A DNA stretch of 16,866 bases from JABLTI01 sp030629105 (GCA_030629105.1 DAOVPS010000050.1:1-16866); one strand, 5' to 3'. Shown: positions 1 to 8,100, counted from the first letter of the stretch. Notes: generated from the letters alone by a model not told the origin. Made by a program: numbers and translations.

Positions 1-1500
1 CTCCTGGATCCAAAGAAATTTCAAGTTTGGTAGTTTCATAAGCATATCTGGTAAAGGATTTAGAGGAACATGATTCAAATTCAAGTGTGAAAGATTAACC
101 AATCCTACAAAACTCTCAGGTAATGATGGTGCCCAGTTCTTTTGCAAGTACAATTTCTGGAGATTTGTTAGATTTCCAAAACTATCTGGGATTTCATGAA
201 GTCTATTGTATCCAAACTGTAGTTCTTGAAGATTGCTTAGATCTCCGAAGCTTTCTGGGAGCGATTGGATAAAGTTACGCTTGGCATTAAGAAAACGCAG
301 ATTAGAGAGTTGACCTATTTTTTCTGGAAGTTCTTTGATTTTGTTTTCTGATATAACGAGTTTTTGGAGATTCTTTAGATGACAAATACTCTCTGGAAGT
401 GAAGAGAGATTATTACGGCCTATCCACAGCTCCTGTAGTTCTGTTAGTTTGCCAAGTGTGTCTGGAAGAGAAGATAATTGATTTCCTTCAAGATAGAGTT
501 CTTGAAGATTTTTTAATTCACCAATACTGTCAGGCAATGATGTTAAACAATTAGTATCAAGTTTCAAAACTTGAAGGTTCTTCATGTTTCCAATATCTTC
601 AGGGATTGATTCCAGTTTATTATCATGAGCAATCAAATGCTGCATTTTAGAAAGATTAGTAATACTCTCAGGCAATTCTTTTAGTTGGTTTTTCTCTAAT
701 CTTAGATATTCTAAGTCAGTTAGTTTACCAAGACTGTCAGGAACTGAACTCAATTTGTTTCTTGAAAGACCAAAATATCTGAACTTCTTCGATTTTCCAA
801 CTTTTCCTATACTCTCAGGCAATGATGTTAATTGGTTGCCATCCCAAGCAATGTAACCTAAATTCCCGAGTTTGCCTATACTTTCTGGAACTTCTTTGAG
901 GTTATTATATTCCATTTGGATACCTATAAGTTTTGAAAGATTGCCTATTTTTTCCGGTAATTCTTCGATTTTAGCACTTGCAAAGAGTAGTTGATCTAGT
1001 GATGTCATATTCTCAAAGCATTTTGGAAGCTTCTTTATAGGAGAGAATTCAAGCCAAAGCTGTTTCAGATTACTCAAATTACAGATATTTTCAGGAAGAG
1101 CAGATACATTTGTGATATACAAACAGAGAACTTCTAGTTTCTCTAAATCAGTTATATAATTCGGAATTTCATTTATTGGATTATCAATTAAATGCAGGTA
1201 TTTCAGATTAGTTAATTTAGTAATATCCTCAGGTATTGATGATATTGGATTTGATCGAAAAGCCAATCTTTCCAAATCCACTAAATCAAAAACACAGTTT
1301 GGGATTTCTTTTAGATCCTTATTGAATAGACTTAGGACAGTAATTTTATTCTCTTCTACAACATATCCCAATTTCCGTGAATTATATTTCTCAATTTCAG
1401 GTATTGGACACCTAAGTATTTTCTTTAGCTCTCCAAGAACTCTAACATCTCTTTTATCTAGCTTGTTCAAGTTGTTCTTTTCCGTATTTTTCTTTGACAT
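1..1500 (-). CDS. Leucine-rich repeat protein, 3' end beyond the window
   Basis: Open from an ATG at 1498-1500 to the window edge: 500 codons with no stop, so the C-terminus is missing. The first ~65 residues (MSKKNTEK..., then 'RCPIPEIEKY' and 'GYVVEENKIT') form a cap. They are followed by 18 complete repeats of about 23 residues and the start of a nineteenth, with the pattern L..L..L.L..N.L..LPe.ig. (for example 'LEGNQLSSLPDTLGK'). This is the LPxxI type LRR that folds into a protein-binding solenoid. No signal peptide, kinase, GTPase or other domain is visible in the part seen. An SD-like GAAGGG lies just upstream of the ATG, and the gene begins 16 nt after the stop of the preceding hydrolase-like gene, so it is probably the last or a late gene of the operon. 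The partner is unknown. The cap style resembles LRR proteins common in Asgard archaea (recollection, not a search). Confidence 0.9.
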   Translation of the reverse strand, partial: MSKKNTEKNNLNKLDKRDVRVLGELKKILRCPIPEIEKYNSRKLGYVVEENKITVLSLFNKDLKEIPNCVFDLVDLERLAFRSNPISSIPEDITKLTNLKYLHLIDNPINEIPNYITDLEKLEVLCLYITNVSALPENICNLSNLKQLWLEFSPIKKLPKCFENMTSLDQLLFASAKIEELPEKIGNLSKLIGIQMEYNNLKEVPESIGKLGNLGYIAWDGNQLTSLPESIGKVGKSKKFRYFGLSRNKLSSVPDSLGKLTDLEYLRLEKNQLKELPESITNLSKMQHLIAHDNKLESIPEDIGNMKNLQVLKLDTNCLTSLPDSIGELKNLQELYLEGNQLSSLPDTLGKLTELQELWIGRNNLSSLPESICHLKNLQKLVISENKIKELPEKIGQLSNLRFLNAKRNFIQSLPESFGDLSNLQELQFGYNRLHEIPDSFGNLTNLQKLYLQKNWAPSLPESFVGLVNLSHLNLNHVPLNPLPDMLMKLPNLKFLWIQE

Positions 1501-1516
1501 TTAATATCCCTTCAAA

Positions 1517-2386
1517 TTAGTCCATTGGATTTATGTTATCCCAAAATTTCTTGGGTGGATGAGTTAAATCCCAATCAACACTAGTATCATGATAAATGCA
1601 ATCGCAATAAGGAGCCCCTTCTACAACAGTGTGTTTCATTGTAAGAATGAAACTCTCATTACTTCTTGTTATTGCTGCTTGAAAATCGCCATAACAACAA
1701 ATGAAATATTTTATTTCTTTGTCAGGTAAATCCATAAGAACTTCTGCCCAGGAACAATTATCCTTTCTAAAGAAAAACTTGCCATTTTTGACTTCACTTA
1801 AAAGACCATACCAACCGATTGTTACTTCTTTTTTATCCTTTTCAAAATGCTCTTTGAAAGCTTCCATTGTATCAAAGATTTTCCTATTAGGAGACAAATT
1901 ATCATTGATGAATTTAGTAACATAAAACTTGTATAATTGAAAAGCTTCTTCTCGACCAATGGTTTCAGCTAAGACGTGTAAATTGTAATATTTTGGAATC
2001 AAAAATGATCGTAAATAGTTTTTATTGAGAATTTTTGCTTTTTCACTTAACCAATCATCCTTTTCTGATAATTGTAGTATCTGCAGAAAATAGTTCAAGC
2101 TGTTTTCAGCTAACTCAGGATGTTCTTTCAAAATATCAAAATCAGCTATGAGTTCATTAATGTTAAGATCTTTTTCTGTTATGATATCCTTCTTCGTTAA
2201 CGACTTGAGCTTAGACTTCAAATTTTTAATGTAGATTGTGAAATGACCCGGTTCTTTTTCCTTAATCAAACCTAATAGATAATTTAGTCTCTTAAAGGGT
2301 GATTCTTGTGCAAACTTAATTGGGTGAAATTCCACTACTTTATCTAATAAGTTTGGAATTTCTTTCCCATATTTTTGAAATTTCAT
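1517..2386 (-). CDS. ATC hydrolase-like protein, subfamily A (copy A1)
   Basis: 289 residues. A TTG at 2401 would add five codons (MRIYK). I prefer ATG 2386 because the paralogs begin MKFEKFG or MEFEQYG and because GAGG sits 9 nt before this ATG. The N-terminal ~150 residues are helical and end in the family signature 'ETIGREEAFQLYK' (141-153). The C-terminal part carries the conserved cysteines C211, C230-C231 in 'CCYGD', and C261 in 'PYCDC', then 'YHD' (265-267) and 'THPPKKFWD'. The Cys...CxxGD...G.pyC layout is what I recognise in L-2-amino-thiazoline-4-carboxylic acid hydrolase-like proteins (PF14196). That name comes from a Pseudomonas enzyme opening a thiazoline ring on the way to cysteine; the substrate here is unknown. 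No signal peptide or membrane segment, so probably cytoplasmic. It lies 18 nt after A2 and 16 nt before the LRR gene, in the same operon. Confidence 0.68.
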   Translation of the reverse strand: MKFQKYGKEIPNLLDKVVEFHPIKFAQESPFKRLNYLLGLIKEKEPGHFTIYIKNLKSKLKSLTKKDIITEKDLNINELIADFDILKEHPELAENSLNYFLQILQLSEKDDWLSEKAKILNKNYLRSFLIPKYYNLHVLAETIGREEAFQLYKFYVTKFINDNLSPNRKIFDTMEAFKEHFEKDKKEVTIGWYGLLSEVKNGKFFFRKDNCSWAEVLMDLPDKEIKYFICCYGDFQAAITRSNESFILTMKHTVVEGAPYCDCIYHDTSVDWDLTHPPKKFWDNINPMD

Positions 2387-2404
2387 TTTGTAAATCCTCA
2401 ATTT

Positions 2405-3316
2405 TCATTTTTTCTTTTGCTTCTCCCGAACTGGCCACATGTTATCGAAAAATTCCTTTGTAGGATGTTCTAGATTCCAATCAAATCTAGTATCATGTTT
2501 TACTCGAGAACAATACGGATCTCCTTGAGCGATAGTATGCTCCATTGTTAAGACAGTATTTTCGTCAGAATAAGTACTTGAGGTTTGATAATCCCCATAA
2601 CAACAAATAGCATACTTTATTTCATTATCAGGTAAATCCGTTAAAGCATCAATCCATAAACAATTATCATTACGAAAAACATACTTGGCTTCTGAGAGTA
2701 AACCAATAACAATTACCCAATCCGATGGTTGATGAACTGCTTTTTTTCTTCTCTCGAAAACATCTTTAAGTGTTGTAAAACTCGAATCCGAAGTAGTTTT
2801 TTGATTTTTAAGAAATTGAGATATGTATCTCTTGAATAAACTAATGCCTTTTTCTCTTCCAATAGTTTCTGTAAGTACGAGTAAGAAATAATAACTAGGA
2901 ATTAAGTAAGACCTGATATAATTGCCTTCTTTTACTTTTATTGAATCATTCATCCAATTGATATTGTTTGATACATCCAACAATTGGAAACTAAAATTCA
3001 AAGTATTTTCCAAAAGCCTTGGGTATTTGGTCACAAGTTTGGTTTCTTTGGTTGCTTTAGTTATAATGGATTTCTTATCTGCAAGAAGATCAACCTTTAT
3101 TTGTTCTTGTAATTTTTCCGTTAAATTATCAATATATTCTTGTAGTATTTCCTGTTGATTTGTATTAATGAATTCTAGTAGATAATCTAATCTCTTTAAG
3201 CATGCGAAATTGTTGTGCTTATTATTTGCTACATGCAAAGCAGTTTCGAATGGTTGTATTTTTACAAGTTGTTCCAATGCGTTTGGATTAATTTCGCCTG
3301 TTCTAATAACTTCCAT
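2405..3316 (-). CDS. ATC hydrolase-like protein, subfamily A (copy A2)
   Basis: 303 residues, starting at ATG 3316 with AGGG about 7 nt upstream and ending in TGA. It is colinear with A1 and A4: a helical N-terminal half, 'ETIGREKGISLFK' at 150-162, then C219 in 'NDNCLW', C238-C239 in 'CCYGDYQ', C269 in 'GDPYCS', 'KHDTRFDW' (273-280) and a closing 'EHPTKEFFDNMWP'. The lysine-rich tail (REKQKKK) is longer than in A1. The putative activity is hydrolysis of a thiazoline- or amide-like small molecule, inferred only from the family resemblance. It follows the TIGR04076-type gene by 8 nt and precedes A1 by 18 nt, which indicates cotranscription. Compared with A4, the segment before the first cysteine is shortened by a few residues (no Asn-Gly), so this copy is somewhat diverged but retains every conserved Cys and His. 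Confidence 0.68.
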   Translation of the reverse strand: MEVIRTGEINPNALEQLVKIQPFETALHVANNKHNNFACLKRLDYLLEFINTNQQEILQEYIDNLTEKLQEQIKVDLLADKKSIITKATKETKLVTKYPRLLENTLNFSFQLLDVSNNINWMNDSIKVKEGNYIRSYLIPSYYFLLVLTETIGREKGISLFKRYISQFLKNQKTTSDSSFTTLKDVFERRKKAVHQPSDWVIVIGLLSEAKYVFRNDNCLWIDALTDLPDNEIKYAICCYGDYQTSSTYSDENTVLTMEHTIAQGDPYCSRVKHDTRFDWNLEHPTKEFFDNMWPVREKQKKK

Positions 3317-3324
3317 TTTTTTCC

Positions 3325-3657
3325 CTAACCTTCCTTTTCTTTATTTTCTAATCTTTGTATTTTGAAACAAACAGGTCTTATGCCATCATGACAAACACCA
3401 TAGAGTGTGTCTTTTCCTGTCCAGTCATCATACCCGCCACCCAATCTTAGAACATCTACGAATTTACTGATCGAGTAGAATGCGAATTGACAAAACTTTT
3501 CTGGTTTTTCCCCCCATTTATTTACAATGAATTCATCGCCTTCTGAAAAGAAAGGGCATTTTGGTATTTTTTCTTCTGAATCTAGGATGAAATCTTCGCC
3601 AATAATATCCTTTGGTTCTAAAACCTTCACAACTGTAATTTTTGTTTCAAATGACAT
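3325..3657 (-). CDS. TIGR04076 family protein
   Basis: 110 residues, a usual size for this small family. The recognisable marks are 'KCPFFSEGDEFIV' (33-45), 'KPEKFCQFAFYSI' (51-63), a central 'LRLGGGYDDW', and the C-terminal 'CHDGIRPVCFKIQRL' (89-103). These correspond to the C.f..GDeF, P..fC.wAw..i, and C.DG.RPv.Fk..r blocks of TIGR04076 proteins. Four cysteines (34, 56, 89, 97) are conserved-looking and could bind a metal or be catalytic; the family has no established biochemical function that I know of. Start ATG 3657 follows AAGGTGAG by 3-4 nt. The gene sits inside the run of subfamily A hydrolase-like genes, with gaps of 12 nt before and 8 nt after, so its product is likely to act in the same process. 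Confidence 0.8.
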   Translation of the reverse strand: MSFETKITVVKVLEPKDIIGEDFILDSEEKIPKCPFFSEGDEFIVNKWGEKPEKFCQFAFYSISKFVDVLRLGGGYDDWTGKDTLYGVCHDGIRPVCFKIQRLENKEKEG

Positions 3658-3669
3658 TTTCTCACCTTT

Positions 3670-4542
3670 TTATTTCCATTTGTACTCAGAAAGCACTTTT
3701 TCAAAGAATTCTCTCGGAGGATGTTCTATTTTGTCAACTATGCTTTTGTCATGAAAGACATATGCACAAAATGAGTCGCCCTTGGCAATAGTTTCCTCAA
3801 GTGTTAAAACTAAGTTTTCGTTCCACATTTCTGCAAGTGGAATGTGACAATAACAGCATTCGACATACAATAAATCCTTATCTAACTCATCAAAATTGTC
3901 TAAAGTTTGTACTTTTTCACAATTTTTACAGATTTGTATGAAGCGACCATTCTCGATAGTACTGATTAGTCGCACTCTGCCATATGGATTATTTTCAGCC
4001 CACCGAATTGCTGTAAGACGCATATCTTCTAGATCTTTAGCAATGTTCTTTTGATTTTTATCGAATTTTTCTACATAATTTCTTATCATCTTCTTGTACA
4101 ATTCAATTGTATTTTCTTTTCCAATTATTTCCACAAGCGAATTCAAATAAGTATAATAGAGATCATTTGCTGACTGCATGAAATTCCTTGCAGGTATCTT
4201 GATATCTTTGTTCTGCCAATACTCAACATCAGTAATCCCTTGCGTATCGATGAAGATATTCAAGTGACTTAGAACAAGTTCTTGATTTTCAAGAAGAAGA
4301 TTGCTTTGCACTATTCTTTCAATTACTTTCTCTGATTTATCAGAAAAGTAATCTTTCTTAGGTATATTCTCAATTTTAGCAGTAACTTTCTCAATTAATT
4401 CTTCATAGATTTCAGGTTTGTTCTCTTTGATAAATCCGTAAATATTTGTTAGTTGTTTGAATAGGTTGCTTTCAGCAAAGCTGAATGGGTTGTAATTTAT
4501 TTCCAAATTTTCTACTTCTTTTCCATACTGTTCAAATTCCAA
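3670..4542 (-). CDS. ATC hydrolase-like protein, subfamily A, divergent (copy A3)
   Basis: 290 residues, starting at TTG 4542 with GAGGG 7 nt upstream; the resulting N-terminus (MEFEQYGKEV) matches its paralogs, which supports the TTG. The helical N-terminal half ends in 'EIIGKENTIELYKK' (138-151). The C-terminal region has extra cysteines: C205 and C208 as C-x2-C, then C229, C230 and C232 in 'CCYCH', in place of the 'CCYGD' of the sister copies, and C259 in 'GDSFCA' followed by 'FHD' (263-265). The acidic residue after CCY is therefore lost. Four or five clustered cysteines look like a possible zinc site, so this copy may be structural, regulatory or of altered activity. It closes with 'EHPPREFFEKVL' like the others. 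It lies 19 nt downstream of A4 and 12 nt upstream of the TIGR04076-type gene. Confidence 0.62.
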   Translation of the reverse strand: MEFEQYGKEVENLEINYNPFSFAESNLFKQLTNIYGFIKENKPEIYEELIEKVTAKIENIPKKDYFSDKSEKVIERIVQSNLLLENQELVLSHLNIFIDTQGITDVEYWQNKDIKIPARNFMQSANDLYYTYLNSLVEIIGKENTIELYKKMIRNYVEKFDKNQKNIAKDLEDMRLTAIRWAENNPYGRVRLISTIENGRFIQICKNCEKVQTLDNFDELDKDLLYVECCYCHIPLAEMWNENLVLTLEETIAKGDSFCAYVFHDKSIVDKIEHPPREFFEKVLSEYKWK

Positions 4543-4561
4543 TAGTAATCCCTCTTAAACT

Positions 4562-5449
4562 TCAATCTTTTTTCTTCTGCCATTCATGTAATGGCCAAAT
4601 CCCATCCCAGAATTCCTTGGGAGGATGTGTTAAATCCCAGTCAATCCTGGTATCATGAACTATGCAGCTACAATAAGGATCTCCTCTTGCCACCGTTTGT
4701 CCCATAGTTAAAACGAAATGCGGATTCCAGTGGATCTTTGTTCCCTCATAATCACCGTAACATGCAGCAAGGTATCTAAACTCACTATCTGGTAAATCAC
4801 TAATTGCATCAGCCCATATACAAGAATCTCTTCGATAGAAATACTTGCCATTCTCTGCTATTCCTTCAATCCGAACCCAACCTTTTGAAGCTCTCCGATC
4901 CTCTAACCCATCATCTCTTAATTCTTCAACGGTTTCATGTTTGCTACTGTATTCAGAACTAGTGTGTATTGCGTATTCTGTTCGGTAAATTTTGTAAAGT
5001 TTAATTGCTTCTTCTCGTCCAATTACTTCTGAAAAGATAGATGCATTTTGATATCTTGTAACTAAGAAAGATCGTAAGTAATTTCCCTGTTGTACTTTGA
5101 TTTTTTCTTTCACCCAATTAGCATCTTCGGGCACATCTAGTAATAACAAGACATAATTCAAGATATCAATTGCCAATTCCTTGTATTTTTGTAGATACTC
5201 TAAATTCTCAAGTGATTTTGTTATGTCATATTTTCGCTCAGCACAATAATCCTTCTTAGATAATTCTGCATATTTCTTCTGAAGCTTTTTGATAAATGAA
5301 TCAAAATCTTTGGGTCTTTTCTTCTCGAAAAAACCGATGATATAATTCATTCGAGCAAGAGATGCTCTTTGAGCTATATCCAAAGGTTGTATTTCTTCTA
5401 ATTCATTTATTGCTTCAGGAGCATAAATTCCAAATTTCTCAAATTTCAT
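4562..5449 (-). CDS. ATC hydrolase-like protein, subfamily A (copy A4)
   Basis: 295 residues, ATG 5449 with AAGGA 7 nt upstream. It gives the clearest form of subfamily A: N-terminal helices, 'EVIGREEAIKLYK' (141-153), C210 in 'RRDSCIWADAISDLPD', C230 and D233 in 'ACYGDYEG', C260 in 'RGDPYCSC', then 'VHDTRIDWDLTHPPKEFWD'. The single Cys before YGD, where A1-A3 have two, shows that the second of the pair (C230 here) is the invariant one. A thiol or metal-dependent hydrolytic role is inferred from resemblance to ATC hydrolases; the true substrate is unknown. It is the first A-type gene of the operon. The 75-nt gap before it is not a real spacer: it is filled by the tail of the preceding B gene behind a TGA, and the original spacing was 3 nt. 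Confidence 0.68.
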   Translation of the reverse strand: MKFEKFGIYAPEAINELEEIQPLDIAQRASLARMNYIIGFFEKKRPKDFDSFIKKLQKKYAELSKKDYCAERKYDITKSLENLEYLQKYKELAIDILNYVLLLLDVPEDANWVKEKIKVQQGNYLRSFLVTRYQNASIFSEVIGREEAIKLYKIYRTEYAIHTSSEYSSKHETVEELRDDGLEDRRASKGWVRIEGIAENGKYFYRRDSCIWADAISDLPDSEFRYLAACYGDYEGTKIHWNPHFVLTMGQTVARGDPYCSCIVHDTRIDWDLTHPPKEFWDGIWPLHEWQKKKD

Positions 5450-5452
5450 TGT

Positions 5453-5524
5453 TTAATCCTTCTTTCCAATTTTACTGGTGAATTCTATAGATGGCATATC
5501 CGGTTCGTTATGAACTCTCGAATC
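5453..5524 (-). other. In-frame 3' remnant of the interrupted hydrolase-like gene
   Basis: Immediately after the TGA at 5525-5527 the same reading frame stays open for 23 codons and ends in TAA at 5453-5455. It encodes a tail that includes 'DSRVHNEPDMPSIEF' and 'KIGKKD'. The neighbouring paralog ends 'WDTRVHDNPKQPSLDY..KIGEEKK' and the plus-strand paralog ends 'HPNAEQPSLEF..NLGKKKS', so this is plainly the missing C-terminus. Adding the TGA codon plus 23 residues gives 283 residues, equal to the 283 and 284 of the two closest paralogs, and leaves a 3-nt gap to the next start, as at the 7177/7181 junction. Confidence 0.85.
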
Positions 5525-6304
5525 TCAATACATTTCATCACAAAAATCAACATGATGCAGTGTCTGTGATCTTCTCACTCTGATAATCCTCCCTTCATTG
5601 AAAACTGGAAGGTCTGCTACGTAACAAGAAGCATAATAAGCAATATCAGGATCATTGAAATCCTTCAAAACTTCATGAGCAAAACAACTATCAAACCTGA
5701 AAAGAGTCATGTGTTCATCTAATTCACAAGATGCGAAATCAGCCATGCCATATTCGCACCAACTTTTGATAGCTCTTTCACAGTTTTTCCTGTTAGTGAT
5801 ATCCTCTTCTTCTGGTTTTTTCTTACTTACTTCTCTAATTATCCGATTGACAATTTCTGTATAGAGTTTTACTCCTTCTTCTTTTCCGAGTAGCTCTGCA
5901 AAGGATTTCACTCGATGATAGGCTATTCTTCTGAAAGCCATTGAGTGATTGTATCCATATACTAGGTATTTCTCAGGATCGTCTGGTTTCTTCTTCATTG
6001 GATTTGCATGTGCTAGAATAAACTCTCTAGTTAATTTTCTGAGTTTTGGATGTTCATCAAGATACTCAAATTTCTTTTCTATTGTTGGAAAGTCATAGTA
6101 ACCTTCTTTTTTCTTTATTGTTTTTATTGCGTTCTCAACTCTCTTGATTAAATGCTGAACATATTTTTCAACAAATTCCGGTTTGAGTTCTGCAAGATAT
6201 TTTAGTACAGAATTCATACTACCCATTTGACCTTGAATCCAGTTAACTGGATCTACTTCGGTTTCTGCTTTTGGATTATAACATTTGTGATTTTTCATTT
6301 TCAT
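5525..6304 (-). CDS. ATC hydrolase-like protein, subfamily B (copy B3), cut short by in-frame TGA
   Basis: 259 residues up to the TGA. An ATG at 6316 would add MVKK. I prefer ATG 6304 because GGTGA lies 6 nt before it and because the paralogs start two or three residues before the equivalent '(N)HKxYN'. The protein has 'FAELLGKEEGVKLYTE' (135-150), C207 with 'HE' (210-211) in 'FDSCFAHEVLK', 'NDPDIAYYASC' ending at C227, D231, 'RRSQTLHH' (244-251) and C255 in 'FCDEMY'. The stop falls where its sisters have Trp of 'YWD' or 'YWY', so it lacks only the last ~24 residues. All conserved Cys and His are before the stop, so the product might still fold. The cause could be a recent nonsense mutation, an assembly error or readthrough. 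It is third in the operon, 18 nt after B2 counted from the preferred start. Confidence 0.7.
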   Translation of the reverse strand: MKMKNHKCYNPKAETEVDPVNWIQGQMGSMNSVLKYLAELKPEFVEKYVQHLIKRVENAIKTIKKKEGYYDFPTIEKKFEYLDEHPKLRKLTREFILAHANPMKKKPDDPEKYLVYGYNHSMAFRRIAYHRVKSFAELLGKEEGVKLYTEIVNRIIREVSKKKPEEEDITNRKNCERAIKSWCEYGMADFASCELDEHMTLFRFDSCFAHEVLKDFNDPDIAYYASCYVADLPVFNEGRIIRVRRSQTLHHVDFCDEMY

Positions 6305-6322
6305 TTTTTTCACCATTTTATC

Positions 6323-7177
6323 TTACTTTTTTTCTTCCCCAATTTTTCTTGTATAATCAAGAGATGGTTGTTTTGGATTATCGTGAACTCTAGTATCCCA
6401 GTATAATTCATCACAGAAATCTTCATGATGTAAAGTTTGGGTTCTTCTCAAGTAAATATACTCACCCTCATTCCATTCATCTATATCTCCAATGAAACAA
6501 GACGCAATGTACGCAATATCTGGATCATTGTGATGTTTAAGTGCTTCATGGGTGACGCACTTGTCAAAACGATAGATTACTTTGCTTTCATCATACAAAT
6601 GGAATGTAAAATCTCCCGCTCCTGTTTTACACCACCATTTGACAGCTCTCTCACCTCGAGACTTCACTGTATCCTTTTCATTGATTTCTTGTTTACTTTT
6701 CATCTCTTTAACAATAAGTTCGAGAATATCTGTATAGAGTTTTATTCCTTCCTCTTTTCCGAGTACATCCTCAAAAGCTTTAACTCTGTAATAATTCATT
6801 CCTTCCATAGCCATAGCTCGATTTAGATTAGTAAATTCAGCTTTCTTAGATTGAATTTTGGTATCTTTAGGAATTACTAACTTCATTGCCATGTAGCGAA
6901 TAACTAAATTGGTCAGAAGATTTCCTTGCTTAAGATGAATCAGGCTTTCTTCCATTGTTTTCAATTTAACTGACTTCGTATCAACGGTATAGTCGTTAAC
7001 TTCACTGAGTAATCTCTTAATCAAAGCTTCGACGTAATCAGGAGCTAGTCCATTTCGTAATTCCACTATGTGTTTTATTATATCATCTGTTCTCTTTATT
7101 GCATCCCTAATTTTATCAGCTGGATTTAACTCCAGGATTGCATCTGCATTATAACATTTGTAGTATTCTTCTTTCAT
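6323..7177 (-). CDS. ATC hydrolase-like protein, subfamily B (copy B2)
   Basis: 284 residues, ATG 7177 preceded by AAGGTG with a 6-nt spacer. The N-terminal region begins with the subfamily B signature 'YYKCYNADA' and an all-helical segment. 'FEDVLGKEEGIKLYTDI' (135-151) precedes the conserved core: C207 with 'HE' (210-211), 'NDPDIAYIASC' ending at C227, D231, 'RRTQTLHHEDFCDELYWD' (244-261; H250, H251, C255) and the tail 'QPSLDYTRKIGEEKK'. This Cys...Cys..D...GD/HH..FC layout matches the C-terminal half of ATC hydrolase-type proteins. No secretion signal. The gap to the upstream gene is 3 nt and the downstream gene follows closely, so it belongs to the same transcript. The substrate is unknown. 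Confidence 0.67.
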   Translation of the reverse strand: MKEEYYKCYNADAILELNPADKIRDAIKRTDDIIKHIVELRNGLAPDYVEALIKRLLSEVNDYTVDTKSVKLKTMEESLIHLKQGNLLTNLVIRYMAMKLVIPKDTKIQSKKAEFTNLNRAMAMEGMNYYRVKAFEDVLGKEEGIKLYTDILELIVKEMKSKQEINEKDTVKSRGERAVKWWCKTGAGDFTFHLYDESKVIYRFDKCVTHEALKHHNDPDIAYIASCFIGDIDEWNEGEYIYLRRTQTLHHEDFCDELYWDTRVHDNPKQPSLDYTRKIGEEKK

Positions 7178-7180
7178 AAT

Positions 7181-8071
7181 TTACACCTTCCCTTGATATT
7201 CTTTGACAATCTTTTCTGGTTCTTCTTTCCCTAATTTTCGCATGAATTCTAATGGAGGTTGTTTTGCATCAGGATGGACTTCATTATTCCAAAAGAACTC
7301 GTCACAGAACTCACCTAAGTGAAGAACTTGACTCCTTCTCCTTCGTCGGATTTTTGTTGACCTTTCATCTTCAACATCTCCTACATAACAGTAAGACAAG
7401 TAGGTCAATTCGGGATCATTGAGATACTTCAAAACTTCATGAACGCCGCACGAATCAAATTTAACTAATACTTTATGCTCATCAAATTTCACTACTGTAA
7501 AATCCATCAAAGTGTTATCTGGTGTTTCACTCCCATATTTCTTCCAACCTTCAGCCACTTCTTTTACAGGTTTTCCTTCTTCACTATTCTCTAAACCATA
7601 ATCAGCAAGTTTAACAGCTATTTTTTTCCAAAAAGTAATACCTTCTTCACGACCTAACACATCTACAAAAGACTTAGTTCGAAAGTATCGCCACAACAAA
7701 TATGCTTTAAGCCAATCAAGAAGAAACAACTCATATTTACCTCGATCTGGATGATACTCTTTTGTTGGATTCATATGTTTACAAATTACTTGTATAATTA
7801 GCTCAGGAATATCATTATATTCTTTGAGGATCGTTAAGTCTTTCTTTAGCGAATCCAAATCAAATATCTCTAAATTGTATTGATACTCATTAGCTTCATC
7901 CTGCAAATTCTTCTTCAGAGCTAACGCATAATCTTCTCTGATCTTAGGATTAATTTCCTCAACAAATTCCATTACCAAGTTTGTTCCAAATAATGCCACT
8001 TTTATTATGTCTAGTGGACTTTCTTCATAAGTTGCTTTTGTATTATGATTTCTATAAGTTTCAATTTCCAT
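7181..8071 (-). CDS. ATC hydrolase-like protein, subfamily B (copy B1), first gene of operon
   Basis: 296 residues, ATG 8071 with a strong GAAGGG 6 nt upstream. It is the promoter-proximal gene of the leftward operon, beside the phased operator array. It is the most divergent B copy: 'NHNTKATYEESP' replaces 'HKxYNAKAxxxxDP' at the start, the core reads C208 'GVHEVLKYLNDPELTYLSYC' to C228, then D232, a run of five arginines (242-246) before 'SQVLHLGEFCDEFFW' (H251, C256), and it has an extra acidic and basic tail after 'KLGKEE'. 'FVDVLGREEGITFWKK' at 135-150 is the shared signature. Activity is inferred only from the family resemblance to ATC hydrolases. The HH pair of its sisters is HL here, so the second His is not essential to the family. 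Confidence 0.66.
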   Translation of the reverse strand: MEIETYRNHNTKATYEESPLDIIKVALFGTNLVMEFVEEINPKIREDYALALKKNLQDEANEYQYNLEIFDLDSLKKDLTILKEYNDIPELIIQVICKHMNPTKEYHPDRGKYELFLLDWLKAYLLWRYFRTKSFVDVLGREEGITFWKKIAVKLADYGLENSEEGKPVKEVAEGWKKYGSETPDNTLMDFTVVKFDEHKVLVKFDSCGVHEVLKYLNDPELTYLSYCYVGDVEDERSTKIRRRRRSQVLHLGEFCDEFFWNNEVHPDAKQPPLEFMRKLGKEEPEKIVKEYQGKV

Positions 8072-8100
8072 AGTCTTCCCTTCAAATCCACAAATAACAA

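Noticed and set aside
1322..1504. Short plus-strand open frame of 60 codons
   Set aside because: It lies antisense to the start of the LRR gene, whose repeat pattern clearly fixes the coding strand, and its phenylalanine/serine-rich product looks like antisense translation.
5450..5524. Intergenic promoter or leader between B3 and A4
   Set aside because: The stretch is the in-frame tail of B3 after the TGA, with homology to the paralog C-termini; no separate promoter is evident.
5525..5527. Selenocysteine insertion or genome-wide TGA reassignment
   Set aside because: The expected residue is Trp, not Cys/Sec. Genes ending at 2405, 9824, 10602, 14666 and 16462 use TGA as a true stop, so a general recoding is not supported.
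6437..6826. 129-codon plus-strand open frame
   Set aside because: It is antisense to the conserved core of copy B2 and has no recognisable features.
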